Of a DNA stretch of 64,000 nt, positions 47,648 to 55,189 are shown one piece after another. The stretch comes from Neisseria perflava (GTDB lineage: Bacteria; Pseudomonadota; Gammaproteobacteria; Burkholderiales; Neisseriaceae). The position numbers were made by a program, and so were the translations under genes. The notes below the pieces were generated by a model. It was not told where the DNA came from, did no database searches, and saw only the letters and a list, made by a program, of their open reading frames with translations. Where the stretch lies: positions 1,116,001 to 1,180,000 of the forward strand of contig NZ_CP136962.1 of assembly GCF_002863305.2 (NCBI RefSeq). The letters are read 5' to 3'. Numbering within the stretch: the first letter of the stretch is position 1; each line of letters starts with the position of its first letter.

Positions 47648-48146
47648 CTAACTTGCGCCATTTGTGTCAAATGTGACAAGCTCGTGCAAAACTTGAGCAT
47701 GTTGATGAAGATGTTCAGGAGCCAAATGTGCGTATCTCTGCACCATCCTTAACGTCTTCCAACCACCCATTTCTTGCAACACTCTCAGTGGTACGCCACG
47801 CTGAACTAACCAACTTGCCCAAGTGTGCCTTAAATTGTGCCAAGTAAAGTCTTCTATTTCTGCCAGTTCTAACGTCTTCTTCCAATATCGGCTGTTAATG
47901 CCGCCAATTGGATTATTCCGCTTATTCACAAAAACAAATTTCTTATGCTTGCCTAACTGCCGCTTTAATACTTCAACAGCAGTATCATTCAAAGCAACAC
48001 CCAGTGCATTTCCACCTTTCATTTCATCAGGATGATACCAACAGACCTTCCTGTCTAAATCAACCTGATTCCATGTCAAACCCAAAACATTTGCCTGTCG
48101 CAAGCCAGTATTCAGACTAAAAATGATCATATCAGCAAAATATTTG
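47648..48146 (-). pseudogene. Truncated tyrosine recombinase (phage integrase), C-terminal half
   Basis: The catalytic half of a site-specific integrase of the phage type. The Arg of box I (SLNTGLRQANVLGL), the HNLRHTWAS box and the final tyrosine VQRYAHLAPEHL are present; the usual second His is Trp (GGWKT). Reading frame continues upstream without a start to the IS edge at 48146, then stops being integrase; the N-terminal half is missing and is not on the other side of the IS. It lies beside tRNA-Leu, so the element probably integrated there. Not active. Confidence 0.85.
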
Positions 48147-48855
48147 GGGCTGTACTAGATTAGTCCTTTTCACACCACTCCCGCAGGATTTTAAGCTGCC
48201 GGGAGGGTGTGCCGAAGTTAAACCGAAATTCGCATTCTTTCAAGAACAGCGGGAAGAATTTGCGTTCGATTCCGTTGTATTTGCGTAAGACGCGTTTTGC
48301 CTGATTCCAAAAATTATCAATGCCGTTAATGTGGTTCTGACGGTCTGCAAATTCCTTGGAATGGTTGATGCGGTAATGAATAAAACCGCTCACGTCCAAC
48401 TTGTCGTAACTGCTCAGACTATCGGTATAAACAATACTGTCCGGCATAATTTTCTGTTTGATAACAGGCATCAGAGTATCGGACTTGGCATTATCTACGA
48501 CAACGGTATAGCCCTGTCCGTTGCGTTTCAGGATGCCAAAGACAACTACTTTTCCTGCTGCACCGCGACCACGTCTGCCTTTACGCCGTCCGCCGAAATA
48601 ACTTTCATCCAGCTCAACAGAGCCCTCAAAAACCTCATCGGCAGCCAAGGCCAAATGATGGCTGATAACCGTGCGGATTTTACGGTAGAACAATGCTGCC
48701 GAATTGGGATGGATACCCAAAATATCGGCGGCAGGACGGGCGGTAACTTCCAGTACAAAAAAACGGAGCAGTTCTTTCTGTACTTTTTTCTTTAATTTGC
48801 AGTGCGTTATCTTCATATTTCGAAGGTAACATATCTGCTAATCTAGTACAGCCCC
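48147..48855 (-). mobile_element. IS1595-family (IS1016-like) insertion sequence, left copy
   Basis: 709 bp with 18-bp perfect terminal inverted repeats (GGGGCTGTACTAGATTAG). It encodes one transposase on the minus strand. Flanks (AAATATTT and AAAAGTTA) show no target duplication, so the element has lost one original flank through deletion or recombination. Almost identical to the copy at 61649-62361 in opposite orientation. Confidence 0.93.
48160..48816 (-). CDS. IS1595-family transposase
   Basis: 218 aa, full length. It moves the element. DDE-type (ISXO2-like) catalytic residues: LDESYFGGRRKGRRGRG, YTDSLSSYD and HINGIDNFWNQAKRVLRK. N-terminal helix-turn-helix region. Differs from the right-hand copy only at the very end (EKD versus EI) and in very few bases. 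Confidence 0.93.
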   Translation of the reverse strand: MKITHCKLKKKVQKELLRFFVLEVTARPAADILGIHPNSAALFYRKIRTVISHHLALAADEVFEGSVELDESYFGGRRKGRRGRGAAGKVVVFGILKRNGQGYTVVVDNAKSDTLMPVIKQKIMPDSIVYTDSLSSYDKLDVSGFIHYRINHSKEFADRQNHINGIDNFWNQAKRVLRKYNGIERKFFPLFLKECEFRFNFGTPSRQLKILREWCEKD

Positions 48856-48900
48856 AAAAGTTAACCCATCACTTTATAACAAACGAACAAAATAAAACCT

Positions 48901-49737
48901 ATGCTCACAGCCAAAATCCGCCACCATATAACAACGGATTTCGTGGTTTACCGCGAGTTCGGGCTTTTGTGCGGCTCCAATATTCAGGCAGCGACTTTAT
49001 TATCAGGGCTGTTTTAGTGGAGCGACGTGGCCGATAAAGAACCAAAACGTCAGGGTTGGTTTTATAAAACCGCTTCCCAGCTGTTCGATGAGTTCGGACT
49101 AACACGGCGTGGCTATGAAAAGGCAAGAAAATTCCTTTCAGGCAAAGGCGTTATCCAATGCCGACGTGCAGGTGTACACGGCAGGATGCACTGGCAGCTC
49201 AATAAAGAGCGTCTGTTAGAGTTATGCTATCTTGTCAAAGGCCAACCAGTGCCGCAATTCAACAGCCGTTACTATCTCGACATCGACAATTTCCGTCTTG
49301 AAAAGTGGATTAATCTCGACCTTTGGAATGACTTCCTCAAAATGCGTGCCGAAAAAGGCAAGTCAGTCACAATTAAGCAGAAAAAGATCCTGCTCAACCA
49401 ACTCAAAGACCTCAAAAATAAAAATTACGACTTGGAAGCTGCTATGCGAAAAGCCATTTTAAACGGCTGGGCAGGCTTCTACGCATCCGACCGATCGCCT
49501 ATCCCCTCACAACCGACACCTGAAGCAAAAGCCCTTAAGGTACTGGCAGAATATGAGGCACAAATCAAACAATCCGTTCATCCTCCTGATACAGACGGAC
49601 AGCAGCGGAATCCCGACAACCCTCATCGTCAAAATCTCCAAAATTACTATAAGAAAAAACAGTTACCATCATTAGGCTGTTGGCACAGCCATGCCCCAAA
49701 GCTGCTCCGGCAGCTTTTTTTGCGCTTTTACCGGTAA
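48901..49737 (+). pseudogene. Phage/plasmid replication-like ORF with in-frame amber stop
   Basis: The frame opens at ATG 48901 (MLTAKIRHHITTDFVVY..) and runs to 49737, but TAG at 49015-49017 interrupts it after SGLF. The remainder (from about 49018) reads WSDVADKEPKRQGWFYKTAS, followed by helix-turn-helix-like LTRRGYEKARKFLSGKGVIQ. It resembles replication-initiation or HTH proteins of Neisseria prophages (from memory). Restart at GTG 49027 is possible. Just right of the left IS. The C-terminal tail is charged and disordered. Confidence 0.5.
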
Positions 49738-50090
49738 ATATGCCGCCTAAAAGGTTGTTTTGTCTGTTTCCCTAAACAATTTGAGATGTGATGGGCTGTT
49801 TTTCTGCTTCGTTTACCTATTTTTATCCGAATCAAATTTAAAGAATAAGTTTTAATGTTGAATATAAGTATCTGAAAATATTATGTTTGTACATAATGAG
49901 CAAAGAACTTTGGCTTTAGGGGACATAGAACTTTGTCCGTATAGGACGGCCTTTATACAAAGATCACGTTCACAGACCACTATCAAAAAATATTACAGGC
50001 TCATACCTGACTGTTTTTTGTGCAATTTATGATGGATGTAGATGGATATTGACGTTTGAGATGATATAGACTCTTTTTGAGGGAGAGATA
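49738..50090. other. Intergenic region, AT-rich
   Basis: About 350 nt between the replication-like ORF and the toxin-antitoxin operators. It contains no DUS pair and no ORF I can support. Confidence 0.5.
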
Positions 50091-50142
50091 TGTACAGGTT
50101 TTGTGGATAAATCGTTAGAAATATGTACAGGGTTACTGTACA
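50091..50142 (+). promoter_or_regulatory. YefM/YoeB operator with three TGTACA motifs
   Basis: TGTACA occurs at 50091, 50124 and 50137; the last two are 13 nt apart. E. coli YefM-YoeB autoregulation uses palindromes with a TGTACA core at about 12 bp spacing, so the same autoregulation is expected. A TTATATT stretch follows before the antitoxin start. Confidence 0.65.
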
Positions 50143-50173
50143 ATAAATTATATTGCCTAATGGAGATATAAAA

Positions 50174-50422
50174 ATGGACTATGTAATCAGCTACACCGCG
50201 GCCCGTGAAGATTTGGCGCAAGTTATGACTAAAGTTTGTGAAGACCAAGTAGTAACACATATTACGCGCCGGAACGGAGGGAACTGTGTCTTGATGTCTG
50301 AGGAAGAGTACAGCTCTATTATGGAGACACTTTACCTGTTCGGAAACCCTATTAATGCTGCACGTTTGGAACACTCGCTGGCGCAAGCAGAACAGGGGGA
50401 ATTTGTAGAGGTTGATCTGTGA
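50174..50422 (+). CDS. yefM: YefM/Phd-family antitoxin
   Basis: 82 aa from the ATG at 50174. It neutralises YoeB and represses the operon. The Phd/YefM fold is recognisable (SYTAAREDLAQVMTKVCED, then MSEEEYSSIMETLYLFGN). The C-terminal part (EHSLAQAEQGEFVEVDL) is the toxin-wrapping segment. Its stop overlaps the toxin's GTG start (GTGA), so translation is coupled. Confidence 0.9.
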   Translation: MDYVISYTAAREDLAQVMTKVCEDQVVTHITRRNGGNCVLMSEEEYSSIMETLYLFGNPINAARLEHSLAQAEQGEFVEVDL

Positions 50423-50682
50423 GGAAGCACCGTTTTACCGCTGATGCTGCCGAAGATTTGGCATATTGGAAAAAGCATGATGCTAGGAAGGTTGAACGGA
50501 TTAAGTTGCTTTTGGAAGATATTAAAGCCAACCATCCGAAGGGAATCGGTAAACCCGAACCACTTCGTCACCATAAATCGGGCTTATGGTCGCGAAGGAT
50601 TGATCGGGAACACCGTTTGGTTTATTCGGTAGATGAAGATACGGTAACTGTATATGCCTGCCGATACCATTACGAACGCTAA
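50419..50682 (+). CDS. yoeB: YoeB/Txe-family toxin (mRNA interferase)
   Basis: 87 aa from GTG 50419. It cleaves mRNA on the ribosome. RelE/YoeB fold with the conserved Glu (KPEPLRH), RRIDREHRLVYSV and the C-terminal CRYHYER motif, whose Tyr/His are catalytic in YoeB. Length is normal. Followed by a DUS hairpin. Confidence 0.92.
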   Translation: MRKHRFTADAAEDLAYWKKHDARKVERIKLLLEDIKANHPKGIGKPEPLRHHKSGLWSRRIDREHRLVYSVDEDTVTVYACRYHYER

Positions 50683-50701
50683 AATAACTTGTTGACTTTG
50701 A

Positions 50702-50725
50702 GGCCGTCTGAAAATTCAGACGGCT
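50702..50725. terminator. DUS palindrome between yoeB and convergent gene
   Basis: AGGCCGTCTGAA meets TTCAGACGGC with 2 nt between, then TTTTTC. Confidence 0.75.
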
Positions 50726-50728
50726 TTT

Positions 50729-51112
50729 TCATTTGTAGTCCTCCGGGTTAATCTGATTTTGCCAATCAAATTTGTTCTTTCCGGAAGTGGAACAAGCCAA
50801 AGTTTCTTTTTGCTTTTCAGGTTCAGAAACGGGGCTTTTTGAATTAGTTAATTTAATATCATTTTGAGATTTTTCTACCTTCTTTTCAGCTCCTAAATTC
50901 ATTTTTTGAAGCCGGGAACGGATGAATCGATTTAATGCCTGTTGGCTTACTCTTACATTTTTCTTTTCAGCCAAAAACTGTAATATCAGTTTTTCAGTAA
51001 ATCCAAGCTGCTTCATTTTTAAAATTTCATCTTTATAAGGCTCCAGTACGGATCGTTTACCTGGGCTCAATTTATTTTCATACGATTTGATGAAATCTTC
51101 TAAATCACTCAT
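50729..51112 (-). CDS. Small DNA-binding-like protein, plasmid StbA-like candidate
   Basis: 127 aa from the ATG at 51112. N-terminal ~70 residues are helical with a plausible helix-turn-helix (LGFTEKLILQFLAEKKNVRVSQ split by a turn). The C-terminal half is a disordered Lys/Ser/Glu-rich tail (EKKVEKSQNDIKLTNSKSP). It lies immediately beside a phased array of ACAAC repeats, as with plasmid stability or mobilisation regulators such as StbA. The name is a hypothesis; no solid homology is claimed. Confidence 0.45.
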   Translation of the reverse strand: MSDLEDFIKSYENKLSPGKRSVLEPYKDEILKMKQLGFTEKLILQFLAEKKNVRVSQQALNRFIRSRLQKMNLGAEKKVEKSQNDIKLTNSKSPVSEPEKQKETLACSTSGKNKFDWQNQINPEDYK

Positions 51113-51134
51113 ACACACCTCTTACAGCGTCAAT

Positions 51135-51244
51135 ACAACATTTATACAACCTATTTTACAAAATATACAACACTAATACAACATTAATACAACCTATAAC
51201 AACACTAAACAACTAAAAACAACATATTTACAACAATTGACAAC
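51135..51244. repeat. Helically phased ACAAC repeat array
   Basis: Eleven ACAA(C/A) units start at 51135, 51146, 51158, 51167, 51178, 51189, 51199, 51209, 51219, 51230 and 51240, i.e. every 9-12 bp. Such an array about one helix turn apart is typical of plasmid partition or regulator-binding sites. It lies directly upstream of the gene starting at 51112. Confidence 0.75.
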
Positions 51245-51320
51245 AAATACTTCATCTCCGCGCGTACTTCTTCTCTCAAAAAAGAATATTGAATAAGTAC
51301 CGATAAATTTTAACTACAAT

Positions 51321-51353
51321 GCAGGATAGGCAACGAGTGCCAAAAAACGCACT
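51321..51353 (-). other. oriT-like nic core with inverted repeat
   Basis: On the minus strand the core CTATCCTGC (51329-51321) matches the YATCCTG-Y nic of MOB-P/RP4-type transfer origins. Six nt 5' of it is an inverted repeat AGTGC / GCACT (51336-51340 and 51349-51353). No relaxase gene is in the window, so it would be a remnant site. Confidence 0.4.
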
Positions 51354-51368
51354 AAATGTGTTTTTCAA

Positions 51369-51403
51369 TTCCGCCCAACAAGGCGGAAACGCCGCAAAGC
51401 GGC
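51369..51403. repeat. Two back-to-back hairpins
   Basis: TTCCGCC-CAACAA-GGCGGAA (51369-51388) is followed by GCCGC-AAA-GCGGC (51391-51403). The two stems resemble plasmid single-strand structures or a transcript-processing site. Confidence 0.45.
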
Positions 51404-51580
51404 TGAAGGTTTGAACAACCATCGGGGGCATCTGCCGCAGTGTTATTGGTTGATGTCTAAATTTCAAAGCGCAAAAGTCCAGACTAAGACAAGTGTCTCA
51501 GTCTTTCTGGTCTCGTTATTTGGTGTCGTGGTTATACCGTCGAAAGAGGTATTAGAAGCAATGCTTTAAAAGGCATTTAA

Positions 51581-51622
51581 AGGCCGTCTGAAATGGGGTT
51601 TAAAACCTGTTTCAGGCGGCCT
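51581..51622. terminator. Imperfect DUS palindrome
   Basis: AGGCCGTCTGAA and TTCAGGCGGCCT (one change) lie about 18 nt apart, followed by TTTTTG. Confidence 0.6.
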
Positions 51623-51687
51623 TTTTGTTTGTAGTCATATTGCGTATAATCAAACAACATTTTGACTATATCATATGGGGATAAATT

Positions 51688-51867
51688 ATGAAGAAACTAT
51701 TAATTGCCTGCGTAACTTTGGTTTTGGTGTCGATGCCTTTAACTGTACAAGCTAAGGGCCGTCAGCCTTGTTCGGGTAAAAAAGACGGTGTGTCGCATTG
51801 TGCGGGGGATAAGTTTGTATGCCAAGACGGCAGTATTAGTAAATCAAAACGTATTTGCGGCCGTTAA
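51688..51867 (+). CDS. Small secreted cysteine-rich protein
   Basis: 59 aa, too short for automatic tracks. Signal peptide MKKLLIACVTLVLVSMPL ending VQA; the mature peptide has four Cys (PCSGKKDG, SHCAGDKF, VCQDGSISKS, RICGR), a pattern seen in small secreted Neisseria proteins. A GGGGATAAATT stretch precedes the ATG. The function is unknown. Confidence 0.6.
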   Translation: MKKLLIACVTLVLVSMPLTVQAKGRQPCSGKKDGVSHCAGDKFVCQDGSISKSKRICGR

Positions 51868-51881
51868 TTAAGAGGTTGGTC

Positions 51882-52047
51882 ATGAAAAAAATATTTAATG
51901 GGTATTGCGGTAGGATTGGCTTTAGCCGATTGCGGGCAGCAGCAGTCGGAAACTCATCCGGCTCAACCTAAACAGGAAATGACGGCAGAACAGGCAAAGT
52001 ATGTGTTGTGCGGCCAAGCTTTGGATTTTAGCCAATTTCAAAATTGA
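51882..52047 (+). pseudogene. Frameshifted lipoprotein fragment (A7 tract)
   Basis: ATG at 51882 is followed by seven A; the frame then closes early. Losing one A would give MKKYLMGIAVGLALADCGQQQ, a lipoprotein signal with a Cys in the lipobox position. The open second frame runs 51898-52047 (AEQAKYVLCGQALDFSQF). It ends 10 nt before the nucleotidyltransferase gene. The A-run could be a slippage (phase-variation) site, or a plain mutation. Confidence 0.5.
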
Positions 52048-52057
52048 AAGGAAATGT

Positions 52058-52798
52058 ATGTCAAGAAGTGCAGAGCTACTCAAGGCCTATGAAGCCTTAG
52101 GCTACAAAGACTTCAAGTCTCAGTTCAAGCGACTGATAAAAGTCTTGAATGAGCATGATTTTAAGTACTGCTTAATAGGTGGACTTGCTTATAACGAGTA
52201 TGCGCCCCAACCTAGAGCAACACAAGACCTAGACCTGCTGATCATCTCAGACGAGTCAGAGGTGATGGAGGCACTGGAGGAGTTTGACTTCAGGGAGATA
52301 GGAGCAGGCCAGTACCAGGTGAGGGCTGCCAAAGGCTCAGGCAAAAACGGGCCCTACGATTTGCTGTTCAATATCTGCTTTGACCCTAACTCATCAGCAG
52401 TGAACCGCGCCAAGCCTAGAAACATGTTTGGTGTGAAAGTCCCAGTTGCTCAGCCATTAGACCTTGCACTCATGTGGCTGGTTGCTGCTCCTGATAAGGC
52501 TCAGTCGCAGGCAGACTTCATAACTTACATGCAAGCAGGGCTTGTTGATAAGGACAAGTTATTGCGAGAAATCAAGGTTTCTGACCCTGCCTTAGGCCTG
52601 TCCCAGACTTATGCTGACATCCATGCAGGTTATCTTGCTGAAGGCAAATCCCGTACATGGTCACAGGTTCAGGAGGACTTGCAAGCAAAGCTGGGGATTA
52701 ACAAGGCTGACTTCAAACGAGACCAGAAAGGCAAGCACAACTACAAGAAGCCCTCAAGCGACAAGCCTGTGACTGGTCGCAAGTACAAGAGATCTTGA
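52058..52798 (+). CDS. Nucleotidyltransferase, AbiEii/MNT-like
   Basis: 246 aa from the ATG at 52058 (RBS AAAGGAAATGT). The nucleotidyltransferase core has LIGGLAYNEYAPQPRATQDLDLLI: GG followed by D-x-D metal ligands (about residues 39-62). Such proteins include AbiEii-type phage-exclusion toxins. No AbiEi-type antitoxin gene is beside it. The C-terminus is a basic Lys/Ser-rich tail (KHNYKKPSSDKPVTGRK). Codon use (many GAG, AGG) differs from the neighbours, suggesting a foreign origin. Confidence 0.65.
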   Translation: MSRSAELLKAYEALGYKDFKSQFKRLIKVLNEHDFKYCLIGGLAYNEYAPQPRATQDLDLLIISDESEVMEALEEFDFREIGAGQYQVRAAKGSGKNGPYDLLFNICFDPNSSAVNRAKPRNMFGVKVPVAQPLDLALMWLVAAPDKAQSQADFITYMQAGLVDKDKLLREIKVSDPALGLSQTYADIHAGYLAEGKSRTWSQVQEDLQAKLGINKADFKRDQKGKHNYKKPSSDKPVTGRKYKRS

Positions 52799-52823
52799 AA
52801 TCGAAACCGCAAGGGAATGACTG

Positions 52824-53204
52824 ATGGACTATGATTGCGGCTATACGTTGGATATGGCCATGACTTACGGCACTATCCGTCTGGAATTGGATGAGCAACA
52901 GAAGGTGCGCAATTTGGCTGTCGGCTATCAAAACATCAGCGGTCAAGAGGGATTGCTGAAAAATATGAATAATGCCCTTGCCTCTTTGCAAACAGTAATG
53001 TCGGTTAATGGGTCAACCAAATTCGGTGAGACGGAATTGGGGAAAAAGCTGTTTACTACTTTGACCGATTTGATGGCTGAGAACAAGAATTCCGTCGGTG
53101 CGGCTACCAAGGATGTTGATTTTGATGGTAAGCGTTATACTGTTGGTATTGAAGGCCGTACTGTGGCGATAGTTGTGTGGAAGATACAAATTTGGGCTGT
53201 CTGA
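52824..53204 (+). CDS. Hypothetical protein, possibly C-terminal fragment of a lipoprotein
   Basis: 126 aa from ATG 52824, after an in-frame TGA. No signal, so it may be the tail of a split gene. It opens with [16 protein letters not shown], followed by helical [15 protein letters not shown] and beta-rich [21 protein letters not shown] pair follows and alters its last codons. It may be the missing end of the lipoprotein at 51882, separated by the nucleotidyltransferase, but that is only a guess. Confidence 0.45.
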   Translation: MDYDCGYTLDMAMTYGTIRLELDEQQKVRNLAVGYQNISGQEGLLKNMNNALASLQTVMSVNGSTKFGETELGKKLFTTLTDLMAENKNSVGAATKDVDFDGKRYTVGIEGRTVAIVVWKIQIWAV

Positions 53205-53220
53205 ATTATTCAGACGGCCT
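53195..53220. terminator. Imperfect DUS palindrome cutting umuC
   Basis: GGCTGTCTGAA (one change) and TTCAGACGGCCT, 4 nt apart. It lies at the point where the umuC homology stops. Confidence 0.6.
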
Positions 53221-53411
53221 TGTGCCACTAAATGCCTTACTTTGAAATACGGCTCGCCCATCTTAATACCTAAAGCCTTTGCTTCGGTAGATCGTGCAAC
53301 CACACAGCCGTCGTTGTTTGACAAGACGACGACCGGAACATTCTTCAATTCCAGCCTGAAAACTCTTTCACAAGAACAGTAAAAGCTGTTTCCATCAATA
53401 AGAGCAAACAT
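53220..53411 (-). pseudogene. umuC fragment (N-terminal 64 residues)
   Basis: Starts with [18 protein letters not shown] and [17 protein letters not shown], the N-terminus of the Pol V catalytic subunit, and ends at KVRHLVAQ. From there the sequence is a DUS and then unrelated DNA, so most of umuC is lost. Its start is 2 nt beyond the umuD-like stop. Confidence 0.85.
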
Positions 53412-53412
53412 C

Positions 53413-53994
53413 TTAGCTTCCCTGACGAACATCTTTGATAACAAAGGTAACAACTCCAACGACTGTCCAGGTATCACTGTCATCAGGTATAAAGTCAGGG
53501 TACTCGCCGGAGGCATTTTCAGAGTGTAGCTCAGGCTTGCGACCTGGAACTTTGTACAGTCGTTTCATCGTAAACTCATTGCCAACATCGGCCATCACAA
53601 TATCGCCGTGCTTCGGCGTTTTGGATCGGTCGATGATCATAATATCGTCTTTACCGATACCCGCGTCGAGCATGGAATAGCCGCCGGAACGTGCGGCAAA
53701 AGTGGCAGACGGGTTTGTAATAAGGTATTCGTTAAAATCGAGATAGTCAGCAACATACGGCTCCGCCGGCGATGGGAAGCCAGCGGGAATTTTCTCGAGA
53801 GCATATGGGACTTTTAGTGTTGTCCGATTGATGGGTATAAGGCTGCCTTGAGGCATAGCTGTAAAAGCAATCATGGCATCCACTGTTGGTATCAGCGACA
53901 CCGGGATACGTTTAACTGCCGTTGCTTCACCGGACTTGCTTTTACGTCCTGCACCATCTCTACGGCCACCACGTTTCTTAGGGATTTCGCTCAT
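53413..53994 (-). CDS. UmuD-like S24 peptidase with N-terminal extension
   Basis: 193 aa from the ATG at 53994. Serine-lysine autoprotease of the UmuD/LexA family. Cleavage site Ala71-Gly72 ([12 protein letters not shown]), catalytic Ser107 in GGYSM and Lys144 in TMKRL. The N-terminal 70 residues are longer than in E. coli UmuD and very basic ([20 protein letters not shown]), like UmuDAb of Acinetobacter, which acts as a repressor. Since umuC behind it is truncated, it can no longer form Pol V but may still regulate. Confidence 0.8.
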   Translation of the reverse strand: MSEIPKKRGGRRDGAGRKSKSGEATAVKRIPVSLIPTVDAMIAFTAMPQGSLIPINRTTLKVPYALEKIPAGFPSPAEPYVADYLDFNEYLITNPSATFAARSGGYSMLDAGIGKDDIMIIDRSKTPKHGDIVMADVGNEFTMKRLYKVPGRKPELHSENASGEYPDFIPDDSDTWTVVGVVTFVIKDVRQGS

Positions 53995-54097
53995 AGTTCT
54001 TGTAATTTGATTTTGTAACAAAATCATTTTATCAAAGAATTATAGTTCTTTTGGATTTAAATTTCCCGTAACCAAACATCCTTTTGTTTAGAATACA

Positions 54098-54119
54098 AAA
54101 ACACCCCGAAGGGTGTTTT
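54098..54119. terminator. Intrinsic terminator
   Basis: AAAACACCC-CGAA-GGGTGTTTT, a strong stem with tetraloop, flanked by T-tracts on both strands; it lies after the zeta-toxin remnant. Confidence 0.85.
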
Positions 54120-54145
54120 TTCTTTGGAACAAATGACATAGTAAT

Positions 54146-54730
54146 TTAGCGGTCAATCCCTTGTTTCTGAAAAGCACTCAAAGAGTCAAACTCCTGTTTA
54201 ATATGAGACTCCAATTTTTCTAAATATCGAGTATTGCGATGAAGCTCATGGTCAATCGCCATACAAGGTAAATGGTTTTGATGGATTCTACTATCAAAAA
54301 TCAGACCTTCGCGTGAATAAACAGCAAAATAATTAGCCTTACCGGAAAGAAAAACTCTATCTACATTCTCTGGAAGTTTTTCCACCACTAAATCATGATG
54401 TTCTTTTGTTGTTGCTCTTAGCGTTTCCCCAGCTTAGACCATTTCATCATGGCATTCTAATGTGCCTTACCAACTTACTTCTGAAGGAGCAGTTTGTAGA
54501 TAGACAGCAGTTTGATAACCACGCTGTTGCATATCTTTCAAAGTCTTAATTGACGACTCAGGCATCCTGAAAGTTCCTTCAACAACAATGTTATACCCTT
54601 TTCCAAGTGCTTGCTCTATAAAACTACCTGTCATTTCTCTTAGAAAATATGCTGTATGCTTGGCGAAGTCCTTACCATATTGAAATACCTTTGTAACCGC
54701 AGAACAAATCGTCGCTGGATTGATTTGCAA
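54146..54730 (-). pseudogene. Zeta-toxin-like kinase, disabled
   Basis: One reading frame with two in-frame TAA stops, at the SEVSW end and after DEMV. The first part has YGKDFAKHTAYFLREM and GYNIVVEGTFRMPESS, matching the zeta/PezT kinase middle; the end reads VVEKLPENVDRVFLSG and FDSRIH. The N-terminal Walker A (GxxGxGKS) is missing. No epsilon antitoxin is present. Confidence 0.7.
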
Positions 54731-55189
54731 AACTCAACTACTTATCAAAGCTTAAATTCAAACGCTCCACTAATTGCACTTGCGTTAAGCGGACTGCTTT
54801 TCGCTGTTATGAAACGCATTGCCTGGACTTTGGTTGATGAGAGATTCCACACTCATTGTCATAAAACGATAGCTAAATTTTATACTAATAGAATATAATT
54901 ATAAAATATTATTAAGCAACAAATAGTACAATCTTCACAAAAAATAACACTGCTAATAATTTCCACAAAACAACCGTTCAGGCTACCCGAATTTAATAGC
55001 TTTATCTTCACCTACCACTCAACGAAGTTCATCATGAATCTCAAAATGAAACAATTGCCATATTCATAAGGGATTTATTCTTCATGATGATATTGCCTGC
55101 GCAGATTCCGCAAGTACTTTTGATTATGACATTTTATTTTGTTTTAGAAGCAACAATTTAGTTTTGAAATTAGTGATAGGAAATAAGAG
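54731..55189. other. Intergenic region upstream of the GTPase operon
   Basis: About 460 nt, very AT-rich. It has a TATAAT at 54894-54899, a near-Eikenella DUS (54980-54991) and a RBS AGGAAATAAGAG just before 55190. No ORF is credible. Confidence 0.55.
54980..54991 (+). repeat. DUS-like, Eikenella dialect (11/12)
   Basis: AGGCTACCCGAA differs by one base from AGGCTACCTGAA, the Eikenella-type DUS. Confidence 0.4.

Noticed and set aside
51135..51244. Phased ACAAC repeats as CRISPR
   Set aside because: Units are 5 bp and spacers 4-7 bp; no cas genes in the window.
54656..54898. 80-codon plus-strand ORF
   Set aside because: Overlaps the zeta remnant in antisense and has no RBS or domain.
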